Position numbers and translations under genes: made by a program. The notes under the pieces are model-generated. The model saw only the letters and a program-made list of their open reading frames with translations. It searched no databases and was not told the DNA's origin. From the NCBI RefSeq assembly GCF_033439725.1, contig NW_026944388.1, forward strand, positions 3,410,001 to 3,474,000: 64,000 bases of DNA, read 5' to 3'. How positions within the stretch are numbered: position 1 is the first letter of the stretch; every line of letters starts with the position of its first letter. This document shows, piece after piece, positions 48,365 through 61,548 of the stretch. This DNA is from Neurospora tetraspora (lineage: Eukaryota > Ascomycota > Sordariomycetes > Sordariales > Sordariaceae).

Positions 48365-49587
48365 GATGATAGGCGGTTGGCGGGCAAAAAAAGCGCCACA
48401 GATGGATGGGTTGAATCAAGTACGAAAGATTGAAAAATAACGCGAAACTTTCACGAAGTTTCTTAGAAGGTGCGACGTATTGCCGTTGTCAAGATGTTGT
48501 ACGTCCAGCAAGCGTGATGAAAGAAGCGAAGACGTAGAAAATTGGTGCACTGGTCAAAAACTCAAGCTTGGCGATGGGTTTCGGTGGATGTCTTGGACTG
48601 AAAGGCTGTGACTTGTTGTTTCAAGGGAAACCGTAGGTATATAAAGACCACGGGTTCTGGGGGTTGTAGCTGAGAATGGGTCGCCCCGCACTCGACAAAG
48701 AACGCCCGACAAACAACGGCGCTTCTGGAGCGCAAAATGAACCGGTGAAGGGTTGTGAGGCGACACGTAGACTGGGCGGGATCCGACAAGACGATTTAAC
48801 CGCTGTTAAGAGTTCGGGGGCGGATATTCTGGGCAAAAGTGCACATCGAATCGAGGTATGCAATGCTGAATGTGGCAGATAATCGCGATGCCTCACGTTC
48901 ACGGAGCGGCGGAGCTGGGAGGCGGGTGAAGTGCAACAGAATCGAGTGAGCTCTTTTTTAATGGCGAGGTGCGTCACGAAGGTAGCGTATTTGTTGATCC
49001 ACAAATGGGACTCGTATCGTCCGGGCAATATTTCAAGCGGCCGAGAGACGGGTTGTTCGACGGCGAATCGTTTCGTGGTTGGAGGTTGGTAGTTTGGATG
49101 GAAATGGAAGTCGGGGGATTTCGACACACGGTTGTGCGTTGTTCAGTAGAGAGAGAGGTGCAGTTGTCGCTTCTGCCGCAGGCTGTGAATGACGGTGAAA
49201 TTCGCAGAATTGATCACAAGCAAGTGCCGCATCGAGTTTAGCGGGCCTTGTGGGTGCCTAATCTTGGTGTGCCCCTGGATTTTCCTTGCCAGCTGGCAGC
49301 CCCTCGCCGGCCACGCTGCCGCCGTGTTGCCCTGGCCTGAACCCGACCGACGCTGCAGTGAAGCTGCCGTCCAGGTATCGCTGCCCGCTGGGGTACCTCC
49401 AGATGGTACCTTCAGTTCAATTGGACCTGACCGACAGCACACCTCAGCACGGCAACGGAAAGACCACATCAACCTTCCCGTCCACGTTAACTTTCAGGAG
49501 GTGAAGCTCACGACTTGGCTTCACAACACACCAAAGCTCCCCGCACCACGAACCTTTCTCCGAGTCAGTACTAGTACTGCTGTCGAA
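48365..49587. promoter_or_regulatory. divergent promoter, acidic protein / delta-COP
   Basis: A 1.2-kb spacer between divergent starts. TATA-like GTATATAAAG occurs at about 48634-48643 on the plus strand. No coding region with an ATG and a motif is visible. Confidence 0.5.
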
Positions 49588-51293
49588 ATGGTAACTCATC
49601 CATCCCTGTCTGCTGGTGGGAAGAAGCGATTGACGGAACATGTCAGGTTGTCCTCGCTGCCTCCATCTGCACCCGCGGCGGCAAGGCCGTCTTAGCCCGC
49701 GCCTTCAACGATATCAAGCGCTCCCGTATCGAAGCCCTCCTCGCCTCGTTTCCCAAGGCCGCCGACTCGGGCACCCAGCACACCATTGTCGAGCAAGACA
49801 ATGTCCGATTCGTCTACCAGCCCCTGGACGAGCTGTACATGGTCCTCATCACCAACAAGCAGTCCAACATCCTCCAGGACATCGACTCCCTCCACCTTTT
49901 TGCCCAGGTTGTCACCAGCACCTGCAAGAGCCTCGACGAGCGCGAAATCCTCCGAAATGCCTACGAACTGCTCAGCGCCTTCGACGAGTTGGTGACGCTC
50001 GGATACCGCGAGAACCTCACCATCAGCCAGATCAAGACCTTCCTCGAGATGGAAAGTCACGAGGAGCGCATTCAGGAAATCATTGCCCGGAACAAGGAGC
50101 TGGAGGCTACCGAAGAGCGCAAGAGGAAAGCCAAGCAGTTGGAGATGCAGCGCAAGGAGTCGGCCAGAACTGGACGTTCCGCAGTACCCCGGACGCCGGT
50201 ATATCCCACATACACCCCGCCTGTGCGACCTGCTGTTACCGAGTCTTATGATACCTATGAAGCCGAGAAGAACAAGGCCAAGTATGCTTTAGTCCCTCTT
50301 CCATGCTGGCTGGCATGCAAGCTAATATTTCTACAGGTTCAATGCGCCAAAGGGCAAGGGTATGCAGTTGGGCAAGAAGTCCAAGAATACGGATATTTTC
50401 GAGCGCGTGAAGGGGGATCTTGGACACGAGGCCGAGGAAGCGCCCCTTGTTCCGGTAGCCGCGCCGGCCGCCGCCGCAGAGCCTGCTGCCTCCAGAGTCT
50501 CTTCGACACTCGATCGGGATGCTATTCACGTCCTTATCAACGAGGCCATCAGTGCCAAGCTGTCGAGGGATGGTGCCCTCGAATCCCTCTCGGTCAGCGG
50601 TGACCTCCAGCTTCGCGTCTCCGACCCATCGCTTTCCAGGATCAAGCTCAACCTCAGCGCCACACCAACCCACGGCGCCCAATTCCGCACTCACCCGAAC
50701 GTCGATAGAAATGTCTTCAACAGCTCCCAGGCTATCCAGTTGTCTCAACTGGCAAAGGGTTTCCCTACCAACAACTCTGTCGGAGTTCTAAGGTGGCGGG
50801 CCACTCCCAAGGTCGACGACACCAGCGCACTACCAATCAGCTTCACCGTCTGGGTTAACAAGGGCTCAGATGGTAACAGCACATTGACGGTCGAGTACGA
50901 GCTCACTGGCGGAGATACCCTCAAGGACGTTACTGTCGTAATCCCGTACTCGAGCGCAGAGCCTCAGGTGTCTAGCTTCGACGCTGTGTATGAAGTGTCT
51001 GGGGACAGTCTAGAGTGGTCGATAGGCACTGTAAGCGAGGAGAACGCGAGCGGAGCGTTTGAATTCGAGGCGCAGACGGATGACGAGAACGAGTTCTTCC
51101 CGATGCAAGTACGGTTCTCCAAGTCGTCGCCGTTTGTGGAGGTTGATGTAAGTCGTCCTTGCCTTGTATTTGGAACCAACAAGACACAACTGACACGCCC
51201 TAGGTTCACTCTGTCGAGCTGGTGGATGAAGGCGAAGAGGTTTCGTTCTCCAAGGACATCAGATCGGTGGCTGACAAGTTCCTCATCGAGTAA
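49588..51293 (+). CDS. ret2: coatomer subunit delta (delta-COP)
   Basis: A subunit of the COPI coat F-subcomplex used in Golgi-to-ER retrograde transport. Exons are 49588-49590 (the ATG alone), 49647-50281, 50337-51147 and 51204-51293, giving 512 aa. After splicing the start is MVVLAASICTRGGKAVLARAF, the family's longin-type N-terminus. The longin fold runs to about residue 140 (VTLGYRENLTISQIKTFLEM), followed by a charged helical linker (EERKRKAKQLEMQRKE). FNAPKGKGMQLGKKSK is typical of delta-COP. From about residue 255 a mu-homology domain runs to the end (VLRWRATPKVDD, LPISFTVWVN, FFPMQVRFSK, VADKFLIE). The first intron follows the initiator codon directly. Identification is firm. Confidence 0.96.
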
Positions 51294-52066
51294 GTTTTGT
51301 TGTCGTTGTTTTGAGCAGAGCCAAAAAGGGGCGACCATAGTATGCCGGTCAGGCGTCTCGATCATCATCTTCCGCACCAGAATTAGAGTAATGTATGGGA
51401 AGCAACCGAGTTGTCCAGCTCCCTTTGTAATGAAAACCGTTATACATGGTAATATCCAGTGGGTGCTCGAGTTGTCATTTTTTTCCGTTGACAAGGTGAT
51501 ATTGGTTTTCCGGAAGAGGGGTTCTTGACGTGTTTGGGATTCTTAAAAGTAACTCTTGAGCTACGGGCCGTGCACACTTTTGAAGGGCTACAGATTCTTA
51601 AGATTAAGCATCATATACAGGGATCTTATTTATACAAAGAGCTAGTATCCAACTAAACTATCGGTGTTGTAAACATTGAGTATGGCAATCGATGTCTTAC
51701 ACTATTGCGTAGTTCGCACTTGAAGGACTACAGTAAGAATGCCTAACTGCACAGTACTCCATCGCTGTAGTAACTGCTCTATCTGCACTGTGTTTTCGAT
51801 CAACAGGCAGGACGAAACCACAATGGCAGAACAACAACAGCAGCAACAACAACAATAACCCAAAGGCAAGTAAAGCTCTAGCAAACCAAACCTAAAATTC
51901 CCAAAACATCAAATTTGACTTGCCAAGTTATGGACTTGCGCGCGTCTTTGTATTCGAAATTTCACGTCCCGGAGTTGAAGGCTGGAACCAGTTAGCCGCC
52001 GCTTTCTACGCAGCCTGAACATCCAAGTACCATCACCCAACTGAAGGTTCAAAACGATCCTACACA
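51294..52066. other. intergenic, delta-COP 3' / APC4 5'
   Basis: 770 bp between two plus-strand genes. A CAACAG-type simple repeat lies at about 51831-51857. Nothing else is recognised. Confidence 0.5.
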
Positions 52067-54843
52067 ATGTCCCTAAATGGGCAACTTCAACTATTTAGTT
52101 CGAGCACCTTGAGTGTGCCAGTCTCCGGCAAGCAAATCGCATGCAACCCGGTAATCGACCTGACAGCCACGGTCGGCGACGGCAACATAATCTATGTCTG
52201 GCGTGGCAGCAATCAGTTGGTCTCGAAGCATACAGAGCGAAACCAAAAGGTTGACGCGATCAAGTGGAAAGAAGATGGTAAGTGAACATCTTCCGATGAC
52301 TTTTGAGGAAGCCAATGTCTTACAAAAGTTCACAGGCCAATTCTTAGCTGCCGGCTGGAGTGACGGCGTGGTGAGGTTGATCGGCTTGGAAAGCAACAAA
52401 GCCGTGCATCACATCCGCGTGGCAGGCCATGATGGGAAGCCTTCCAGAATCGAGTTTATCGCCTGGGCCAGAAACGAAACTGGCAGGCACTCGCGCGCCA
52501 AGAAGCACGATGACCTCCCCGATTTGCCGTGGCGGGATCTCATGCCCGATGAGAAGAAGCATGTTCTGGACCTCCCTCATGAGTTGACTTTCTTGGAGGT
52601 CGAGACCGCTCTCCCCAAGATCAGTCCTCTTCCTTTGTCGGGAGGCACCGGGTAAGTAAACGGGATCCAGCAGCTTCTACTGCAAGGAGGGCAACTCGGA
52701 TGATGGTGTAACTGACATGGTATTAGGGACGATATGTTTGTTTTCTCTACAGCGGCATCACTCGAGTTCGTGTTCCGCCCTTACCAGCCCGAGGACTCGG
52801 ATAATGTCCATGTCATGATCGCCGGCACAGCCGACGGAGGCATCCACCTCAGCATCTACGATTCATTTGCCATTGGAACCTTTCAGCATATTCCACATAC
52901 AGCCAGAGGACCTCCCTCAAGCAAGGGTGCTTTCCAGCTTTGCGGTCACAGCTCGCGCCCCAAGGTGTCTACACATGCACTCCTACTAAGACCCAAGGAG
53001 GGCAGTCTGACATCCCTTTACCTTGTTCCCATGGACCTCACTTTTGTTCACAAATCACCAATCAACCTCTCCTTGTTGGCGTCGAAGACGACAACGCTCC
53101 AGAATCTTCTTCGGTATCTGAAGCAGGCACAGTCCCACATGGTTAGTGAGTGGAAGTCGACGAGAGAGCTTCCTGGGCGTTTTCTTCGCGGTGTCCAAGA
53201 AGATCTGGAGAGGAGTCCCAAGGGGCCGATGACCATTGTCCAGGCACTGTATCATACTGTTGCAATAGGACATGTGTTCCCCCAGGTGAAGGAATGGCTC
53301 GTCGACAGTCTGGCCGAGAGAGTAAGTCTGAAAGTGAGATGCGCAGACTGCCACAAGACTGACAAGTATTTAGGGACACAAGCGTTGGGATAAAGCGGTC
53401 GTAAGCGGTCTACAAAATCTCAGAAGCCTCGTCCACGAAAACTTTTTGCCTGCGCTCGAGAGGTGCGGCATCGTGCTCAGCCGGCTCTTGGGACTCGCTC
53501 GCTTCCACGGCTCGCGCGAGAACATTGGCTTTACCGCCGCGCAAATCGAGAAGCTTCTGGACATGGTCGCGGCGCTGACCTTGGTCTCGTACAAGATTCT
53601 GTTGGCGGTCATGGACGAGCTGGACCACTTCACTTCCTTTTCGTCATGGCTCCGGATGGAAATCGACAAGCTGGCTTCGTCATCGGCAGCTGCCGAGGAG
53701 TTGACCGAGAAAGAGGCGACTATGGATAATGTCAAGGTCTTGACATACATCCAACGATATCTGATGGGTAGTCCCTTGGCTGTTTATCTTGGTGATGTCA
53801 CCGCGGAAGAGCGCGAGAAGGACTGGAAAGTCGCCGAGGAGAGCGACGGCACATCTCTGCTTGAACTGGTTGATCAGCAGTTGAAGAACCAGGAGCGCGG
53901 TAAGCCTTACTTGAAGGCGTTACCCAAAATCGACCAGTTGGTGAATCATCTCACTGGCAAATCGGCCATCGTATTTAAGGAGATTGCTGAGGCAGAGAAG
54001 CGAAGTGTGCGCTTCAACCAGGCTGTGGAGATATCTACTGGCGAGAAGATCTGGAGGCATGATATTCATCTGTGTTCTCGGCCTCAAGCGGTAGGTCATC
54101 TTGTACGGTACCACTTTTTTGCGAGCCTTGATTGCTAACGCGAATATTCAGGCCGAGTCCGGTGTCACAACATTTGTTGCTACAGTACCGGAAGGAGACA
54201 AGAACAAGAGTATGTTTCCCTTTTCTGACAGTTAGATGCATAGACTAATACTGAGTGTAGTCTTCATTGTACGAACCGCTATTCCAGTCGCCAACGGCAT
54301 TAGTGGCACAAGCTCTAGCAGTGCCTGTGGTCTGGTCCTTCCCAACGGGGCTACCGTGGTCGATATCAAGTTCCTGGACGACGAGTCTCTGCTCGTGCTA
54401 AGCCAACTCAAAGGTTAGTCAGTTCGGAATCATCAACCAAGATGAGATCAGACAAGATAATGCTAACATCCAAAACAGATGAACAAAGCCCTGCAATGGT
54501 GAGAATAGGTTATCAGTCACCCGACCTAACCTATTCAGCATACAAAGAAGGAGAGAGGCCTCAGACAACCAATATCGGCGGTCCAGAAGTCCCGTACATT
54601 CCCCTTTTCTTCAACGCGGTTGGATTCGTGCCCATCCAGATGGAGGTCCAACGAGCGAGCAAGACCAGGGGTGAGCTTCCTGCTAGGGTATGTCTGCTAG
54701 GACGCGACAGAACGGTTTACAAGACATATGCTCTTCCCGACCACTTTGAGATATCTCCTGGGACTTCAAGGTCGCCAACGGAGAGGAAGTCATGGAAGCA
54801 ACAAGGAGAGGAGGAAGATGTGGTGATGGAGAACAGCCAGTAG
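52067..54843 (+). CDS. apc4: anaphase-promoting complex subunit 4 (APC4)
   Basis: A platform subunit of the APC/C ubiquitin ligase. Seven exons: 52067-52277, 52336-52651, 52727-53321, 53374-54090, 54152-54209, 54261-54413 and 54479-54843, giving 804 aa. The N-terminal WD40-type region carries CNPVIDLTATVGDGNIIYVWR and GQFLAAGWSDGVVRLIGLES. A long helical APC4 domain follows, with ERGHKRWDKAVVSGLQNLRS and then LARFHGSRENIGF. A C-terminal beta region ends with DRTVYKTYALPDHFEI. The GxKRW element at the exon 3/4 junction is the most typical APC4 mark. The tail is charged (EEEDVVMENSQ). Summed exon length is divisible by three and all junctions have canonical donors. Assignment is good. Confidence 0.92.
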
Positions 54844-55989
54844 ATGCCGTGTAAGTGCACGTCTTTTGAGCACAGGGCGGAAGATCGGAAAATGCGGTAA
54901 TACGGTTGGGGCTTGGTGGGACCCTCAATCATGCTGGGGATTGCAACCATGAGTCCGTTCGTGATGTATGATTAGGAGGAGGATTTTACAAAATGAGGAA
55001 TTTCATTGTTGGACGGGAGACATGGATGAGGTATTGCTCGGTTAACAAATCGGGTCTGTCAACTGTTATGAACGAATTACAATCGTTGTTGAAGTAATGC
55101 AGTACCATTCTCAGAAGTCTCAAAGTACAATTTTTCACTTCCATTCCTTGTGAAGAACATTCAGTGTCTTGGTTGTTGTCTTATGTCTGAACTCGGCCAC
55201 GCATTCCCGTCCCGTGTGTTGATATCTGTTAGCGGGCTGTTAACAACCGGAATTGTGAGCGGAGCCAATTCCGTTAGCGTGAGCTGCCAGGGCGTGCCTT
55301 GTCCACTGAATAGGCGAGTTCCAGGGGCTCTGCAGGCCAAGTCACGGGGCTAAATGGGGTTCCTTGTTAAAGAGCGCCTGCCCTGAAAGCCCAACGCAGG
55401 TCGGCGGATACGCGGAATCCTTGGCAGGCAGCTTCGATCCAGGGGTTCAGCTAATGCCCACTGGCGTTCGCAGTCGATCATGCCCGGCCTGAAACGGCTG
55501 GCCAGTGACCACTCGTACCACTCAATATACAACGTCATTGCGTTTGCAGCAGTCTGGGCCCGCCACGGTAGCGACCTGGAAGTGGAAGTCTCCAGCTGAA
55601 GGAAGAGGAGGTACCTTTTCTGTGCGTGTGCGCCTGCTTTCCCACTTCCCGCCTTGTCTCCTTTTACATTGACGTCCATCCCGTCACCACCACCAACTTT
55701 CTCCAACAACAACTCCACCACGAACCAACTGCACCACCATTTGCGCCAACTGCAACGACAGTCTTTTAGCAAACCTAATCGATAATGAAAGAAACCGAAT
55801 AGATCACGAGATATTGAAAGGGATTTACGGATGGTGCTACCGAGAGGGTTTTGTGATACGCCACCACCATTGTTGCTGTGAAAGCTACCCTAATACAAGG
55901 TGCCGAGGGGACAGACGTGACGAGATCGACATAACTGTGGACAGCAGCCGCCCATTATACCCTTCGAGTTTCCCCGAATACCACAAATC
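54844..55989. other. intergenic, APC4 3' / Lam gene promoter
   Basis: 1.15 kb. The segment next to 55990 is pyrimidine-rich and CCACCA-rich, probably leader. No gene is recognised. Confidence 0.5.
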
Positions 55990-58900
55990 ATGTCCGATAC
56001 CACAGCGTTCCCCGTCCTACCGCCGGCCGCCGCGGCCCCGAGCAAGCCGCAATCGACGCAGCCGGCATCAGTTCCTACACAGGCCTCTTCGTCTACAACG
56101 CAGTCGCAACTACCCCTTACCAAGAAGCTACGCCCTGGCGCTCCCAACCCCGTGAGCCTCAACGAAGCCGCTCTCGATTCTCCGACATTCAGAGCCTCTG
56201 CCGTCCACTTCTCCGAAAACCTCGACGTAATCGAGCGATGGCTCGACAACTACATCCGCAGCACATCCAAGGTGGTCCACGACCTGCTCGCACTCGAGGA
56301 CAGCATCCACCATTACCTCCAAAAGATTGCGCCGCCACCCGTCAACGCAACCGCCCAAGCCGATGCCATCATCGACACCGACTATACCTTCCTAGCCCTC
56401 CGCCGAGCCGGCGATGGCGCCCGCGACTGGTGGACCGGAGTGATGGCCACGGTACGGCGACTCGAGCCCATCAGCGTCGAGCCCATCCGCAACTTGGTCA
56501 ACGGTGAACTTCGCACATTCAAGGAGGCACGGCGAGCATTGGAGGCTGCCCAGAAGACGTTTGACACGACACTCGCCCGCTATGTGAGCCAGAACAAGAC
56601 CAAGGAGCCGAGTGCCCTGCGCGAGGACGCATTTGCCGTGTTCGAGACGCGCAAGGCGTACCTCAAGGCTAGCATGGACTTCTGTCAATCGGCGCCCCAG
56701 CTGCGCTTTGCGCTCGACAAACTGCTTGTGCGGGTTTGCGCCGATATGTATAGGGAGATGCGGCGCTCGCGGGGCGACGCACCCCTGGGTGCGGCGACTG
56801 CGGCGGAGGAGTTGGAGAGGATACGCGGTTGGTCTAAAGAGATGGAGTCGTATGAGCCCTTGTTTAAGCGAGAGCTACAGGCGGCGAGGAAAGAGGTTGG
56901 GGAGGCGACACTGGCGGTTTATAAGCCTTCGAGGGAGATCGAGGACTACAGTGTTTCTACGGTGCCATACCTGGGGTCTAGAGGACCGATGAACATGCAG
57001 CAGAAGGATGAGACGGATGTGATAGCGGAGAAGCAAGGGTGGCTGTTCCTACGAGTCGTGTCAGGAAAGCCGGCGAGGACGACTTGGGTGCGCCGGTGGT
57101 ACTACTGCCGTAACTTCCAGTTTGGCTGGCTCATGAATGGGCCGCAGGGTGTGCTGCAAGGAGACGAGATCGGTGTGCTGCTTTGCAGTGCTAAGCCGGC
57201 TGTTCAGGAGGAACGCCGGTTCTGCTTCGAGGTCAAGACCAAGACACAGACACTTTTGCTACAGGCCGAAACTCAGACGCAGTTGATGGAGTGGCTAGAG
57301 GTTTTCGAAGTCGCAAAGAAGAGAGCATTTGAGGCGACAATGGGTCGAGAGGCGAACGCTCTTAGCGGTGGCGTTGATCCTGCCTTCTCGATCAACCCTC
57401 CCACTATCCCCGAGTTCTCGGCCAAATCTCTCGACAATGTCGATGGAGATGGGCCAGGCCCTGGCCTTGAGCGGACGGCAACACTCGCCGTCCCTGGTGC
57501 TGACGCTGCGGCACGCGCCAGCTTTGATGCCGCCGCCAACCCTCCTCGGCGCTCGATAACGACAACATTGGGCCGAGAGGAGGGCGAGAGCGGCCGTGAG
57601 CATGCTGCCCGACTCATGCAGAGGCTCGATCTACACAGGAAGGCTATGCTTGCCAACCAGGATACGCAAGCTCAGCCTTCTGGAGGTATTGCAAACTTGA
57701 TAACAGCAAGTCATGGTCTCATAGGCAATAGCCCTATCGCACCCATCGCGCCCCAGACTCCTGCTGTGCGGGTACCGATTCCCTCGCTCGGCGGTCCTTT
57801 TGATCACGCCCCTACCAGTCTTGCGCCTGCGACATTATCTAAACCTCCGGTCCCGACGAATCTCAGCAGAGCCGCTGTTATGGCCAGCGCCACTGCAGAT
57901 ATCAATCGCGGTCTACCGAGTGCGGTTCTCGCCAACTACTGGGGTAGCAATCCCTGGGCATCCTCCTTCACGCCCTTGCCTGAAACTGTTCGGACGCCAA
58001 AGGTCGATTTGGATGATCCACTTGTCGGCATTGTGCAGCCAAAAGCTCCCGGCGCCATGAGCGAGAAGGCCTCGGTTGCCAGCCTGCACAAGAAGACTCT
58101 TAGTGTAGATGCGGCGTCTGATGCCCACGGGAAGATCCAGGAGAAGCAGGGCCAACTCGTCGATTCCTTCCCGGTAAATTATCCTCCTGAGTTGAGAGCT
58201 CAGTATGCGCAGTTCCGGTTGGTCTTCCCAACCGTTGCTCCAGAGGAGAAGCCTGTCTTGGTGTTCAATGCTGCCTGGTCAAACTCGTCCGGCGAAGGCA
58301 AGGAAGGAAGAGGCATGGCTGCCAATGGACGTATCTTTGTGACGCCCGATAACATGTACTTCTTTGGCCACCAGCTGGGTCTCGTCGTTGCCTATGCCAT
58401 CAGCCTCGACAGCATTACAGAGGTCACGGCGGCTCCTGGAAAGGATTGCGATTACATCTTCCTACATCTGAATCAGGATGCCAGCGATCACAACATCTCC
58501 CGTATTACTATCAAGATCTTCTTGGACGACTTTACGCTCCTGCATGCTCGACTTAATCTCCTGGTCGATGATCTTCAGGCCGCTGAGCCAATGAGCCTCG
58601 AAGAGGTTATCACCGCGTTGATTAACCTCGAAGGGGAAAGTTTTGACAAGAGAAGCCCCAGTGCGGAGAGTTGGGAGGAGGTTGCGTCAAACACGCCCAT
58701 GGATGACGGAACACCCCATGGTAGGCCTGTTCAACGCCGGATTGGAGACTTGAGTGGCCGGTTTATCAGAGGAGCACGCGGTCTGAAGAAAGCTCCAATG
58801 CCCAAGTTCCAGCTACCAGCGCACCCTGTATACTACGAACCGGAGGATATGGGCAAGCCTGTAGCAGAACGGAATTTCGAGATTAGCGCCAAGGCGTGTT

Positions 58901-60514
58901 TCCATGTTCTGTTCGGTGACAAGAGCTTCATCTTCCCCAAGCTCTACTTCGAGCGCCGGGCCAAGGAGATCGCCCAGGGGCCTTGGGAGCTCAAAGACCA
59001 CGGTGGCAAGATGGCGCGCCAGTTCAAGTTCAAAGTCGATAAAGCCGACATGCTCGGGCGCAAAACGGATGCAAACATCGTCGACACACAGAATATCGAC
59101 ATTTTCAACGATCACATCACCTACGTCGTCACCCACGTCAAGACCCCATGGCACTTGCCCCATTCCCACGCCTTCAAGCTCATCACCAAGATCGTCATCA
59201 CCCACGTCGCCAAGTCCAAGTGCAAGCTCGCCATCTACACAAAGGCCGACTGGTCCAAGGCCCCCGCCATCTCCAAGAACATGGTCGAGCGGCAGGCTCT
59301 CGACGACGCCGCCAACGACGCCGAGGAGCTCGCAGAGGTCGCGACCGACCAGGTCCACCGACTCGGCCCGCACAGCCGCACCAAGCGCGCCATCCAGGTG
59401 TACGGCAACATCGGCCAGCAAACACAGGTCGTGGTCTTCTCGCCCAACGCGGGCCTCGACGGTTCCGGCGCCGCGTCGGGATCCAAGAAGGGCCAGCCCA
59501 TCCGGGTGCGGACGCTGACGGCCATGATCCTCGAGACGGGCCGGTCGCTGCTGGAGAGCGTCATCACGTCGGTCATGATGTGGGCGTTTGCGGTGGTGAA
59601 GAAGGTATTCACGATCATCACCGCGCACCGGGTCTTGCTGGTTTTGTTACTGGCTAGCGCGGCGTATAATCTGGTGGTGGTCAGCCAGTCTAGTGCGGCG
59701 TGGTGGGCGGAGCGCAAGGCGGCGCGGTATATGGAGCGGATAGGGGTGGGGCCGAACACGGTCATGAGCAAGGCCATCTTTTTGGCTGATCTGGAGGAGG
59801 CGGCGAAGGGGAGCGCGGTGGTGGTGGAGAGGCCTGTTGGGAGTCAATGGTATGTTATACATCGCAACTATCCGATCTTTTGTGGCCGAGCCATCAACAA
59901 AAAGAAAATAATAACTGACATAACAAAACAGCTACGAAACCTTCCAATCAATCCTCAACTCCACCGACCTCGACGCGCCCTACAACGACGCTGGCGCCGG
60001 CTTCGCCTCAGCAACAGGCAAGGCCGCGGCCCGCCGCCTCCGCCGCACGCGCCAGCGGCTCGGCACCTACCGCCATGATCTCCTCGTCGCCATGCGCGTC
60101 GTCAACGGCATCGAGAGAGAAATGATCCAATCCGAGTGGGAGAACTGGCTCGCCGATGAGAACCTCAGGTGCGAGCAGGTGAGCAATATGTTGCTTACTG
60201 GTAATAATGGCAGTGGCGTTCTTGATCAAGAGGTTGTATATGATGCCTCGCACCAGCAAAAGCAGAGTGTTTTGAGCTCTGATACTACTTCTATGGGTGC
60301 TACAGGTGCTACGGGTACTACGGGTGCTGGTACTACTAATGGCGGCGACGGTGGGGAGGCTGCCTCTGATGATGGCGAGCAACAGCATATGACAAGAAGG
60401 GACGCGCTGAAGAAGTGGTACGCCGAATACTGCGGCGCTTGTGAGGCCGATCAGAGGGCCCTGTGGGAGGGGAAGAAGATGCGGCAGGTGGAGATGTCGC
60501 CTTTTCTTGGTTGA
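55990..60514 (+). CDS. BAR-PH-GRAM-VASt membrane-contact sterol transfer protein (Lam1/Sip3 type)
   Basis: A member of the Lam/Ltc (GRAMD1-related) family, which moves sterols at ER-plasma-membrane contacts. Exons are 55990-59849 and 59932-60514, giving 1480 aa. The N-terminal helical BAR-like region spans about residues 60-320. The PH domain spans about 347-455 (EKQGWLFLRVVSG, RRWYYCRNF, LMEWLEVFEVA). The GRAM domain spans about 737-880 (NGRIFVTPDNMYFFGHQLG). The VASt domain spans about 948-1130 (ISAKACFHVLFGDKS, THVKTPWHLPHSHAF). One transmembrane helix lies near 1215-1235 (VLLVLLLASAAYNLVVV). A C-terminal segment follows the intron (ETFQSILNSTDLDAPY). The BAR plus PH combination matches yeast Lam1/Ysp1 and Lam3/Sip3 rather than Lam2/Lam4. 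A Thr/Gly repeat lies at about 60299-60340. Confidence 0.94.
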
Positions 60515-61548
60515 TTCAGTTCGGTAGATGTGGTAGGTAATCGAAGGAAGGAAGCACCCATTGGGGAAATGGGGCCCCATATCTTTATTTTAGTTATTTA
60601 TACCGGTGAAGAGAAAGAATACTGAGAAGAGGGAAGAAGGAAGCAGTAGAAGAGGAAGCAGAGCAGCCATCAGGAGACGTATGCGTATAATATTAGAACC
60701 AGGACATAAACAAGTGGATAGATCTGTTCGTTGGTCTGGATACCCTATGTATTCTCTTTGTATCCTAGCAGAAGCCAAAAAGGGTTTGAGTAGAGGAGGG
60801 AGCATCGATGTATTACCTATCTACCCCAGCCATTCATCATCAAATTCTGGGGCTCGTCAAGACAATGTAAAGCTTGTAATTGTATACATATTTCGCTTGC
60901 TCTTCCTTTGTTCACAAAATAGATTGAATGCACGTAGTGTCTGTGACGTTGACTGTTTGAAAGGTTTGTTCACTGCCCGCCGACCTATTGTGACGGGGCG
61001 GGAAGATAATACTTTAGTTAGCCACGGAAAGTAAACAAACCCCCTTTTAGGCCAAGGTTTCGCGAACACCACCTTGTCCACATCAACAAGAAAATTCTGT
61101 AATCCATGGTTGTCCTTCCTTTTTCATTTTTGGTTTCTCATTTCTCATGTCTCATGTCTCATGTCTCATGTCTCAATTTTTTTTTGTAAATCTTTCTCAT
61201 GACCTCGTATCTCATTCATTGTTCGTGTCTTCATCTCCTCATCTCTTCATCTTCATTCATCATGCATGCAACCCGTTGTTCCAATCTTTGGGTCCTCGCC
61301 TCTTCATTCGCGCATCTCATGCTCCCATCCAACCCCCACCCATCTCAGACACATGCGTACTTAACTGATATGCAATCTATATGATAATAATGCTGAGCCA
61401 AAATGATGAAAGGAAATAGACCAAAAAACTGGACTTCAAACTCCGCCACATGCTCGCTCATGCACCCACATAGACACAAAACACACTTTGTTCTTCAAGA
61501 CCCACCCACCCAATCTCTCACTGCGTCCCGTCGCCTGTCTCTCTATCC
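60515..61548. terminator. convergent 3' regions, Lam gene / RRM gene
   Basis: 1 kb between convergent stops, likely to be both 3' UTRs. It includes a CATGTCT heptamer repeat (61144-61173) and CT/CAT-rich runs. No gene is recognised. Confidence 0.5.
61144..61173. repeat. ATGTCTC heptamer tandem repeat
   Basis: About four exact copies of a 7-bp unit are followed by a T run, in the spacer between two convergent genes. Confidence 0.8.

Noticed and set aside
58813-59628. 271-codon frame on minus strand opposite the Lam-type gene
   Set aside because: It mirrors the strongly C-ending codons of the VASt-coding region; no motif of its own.
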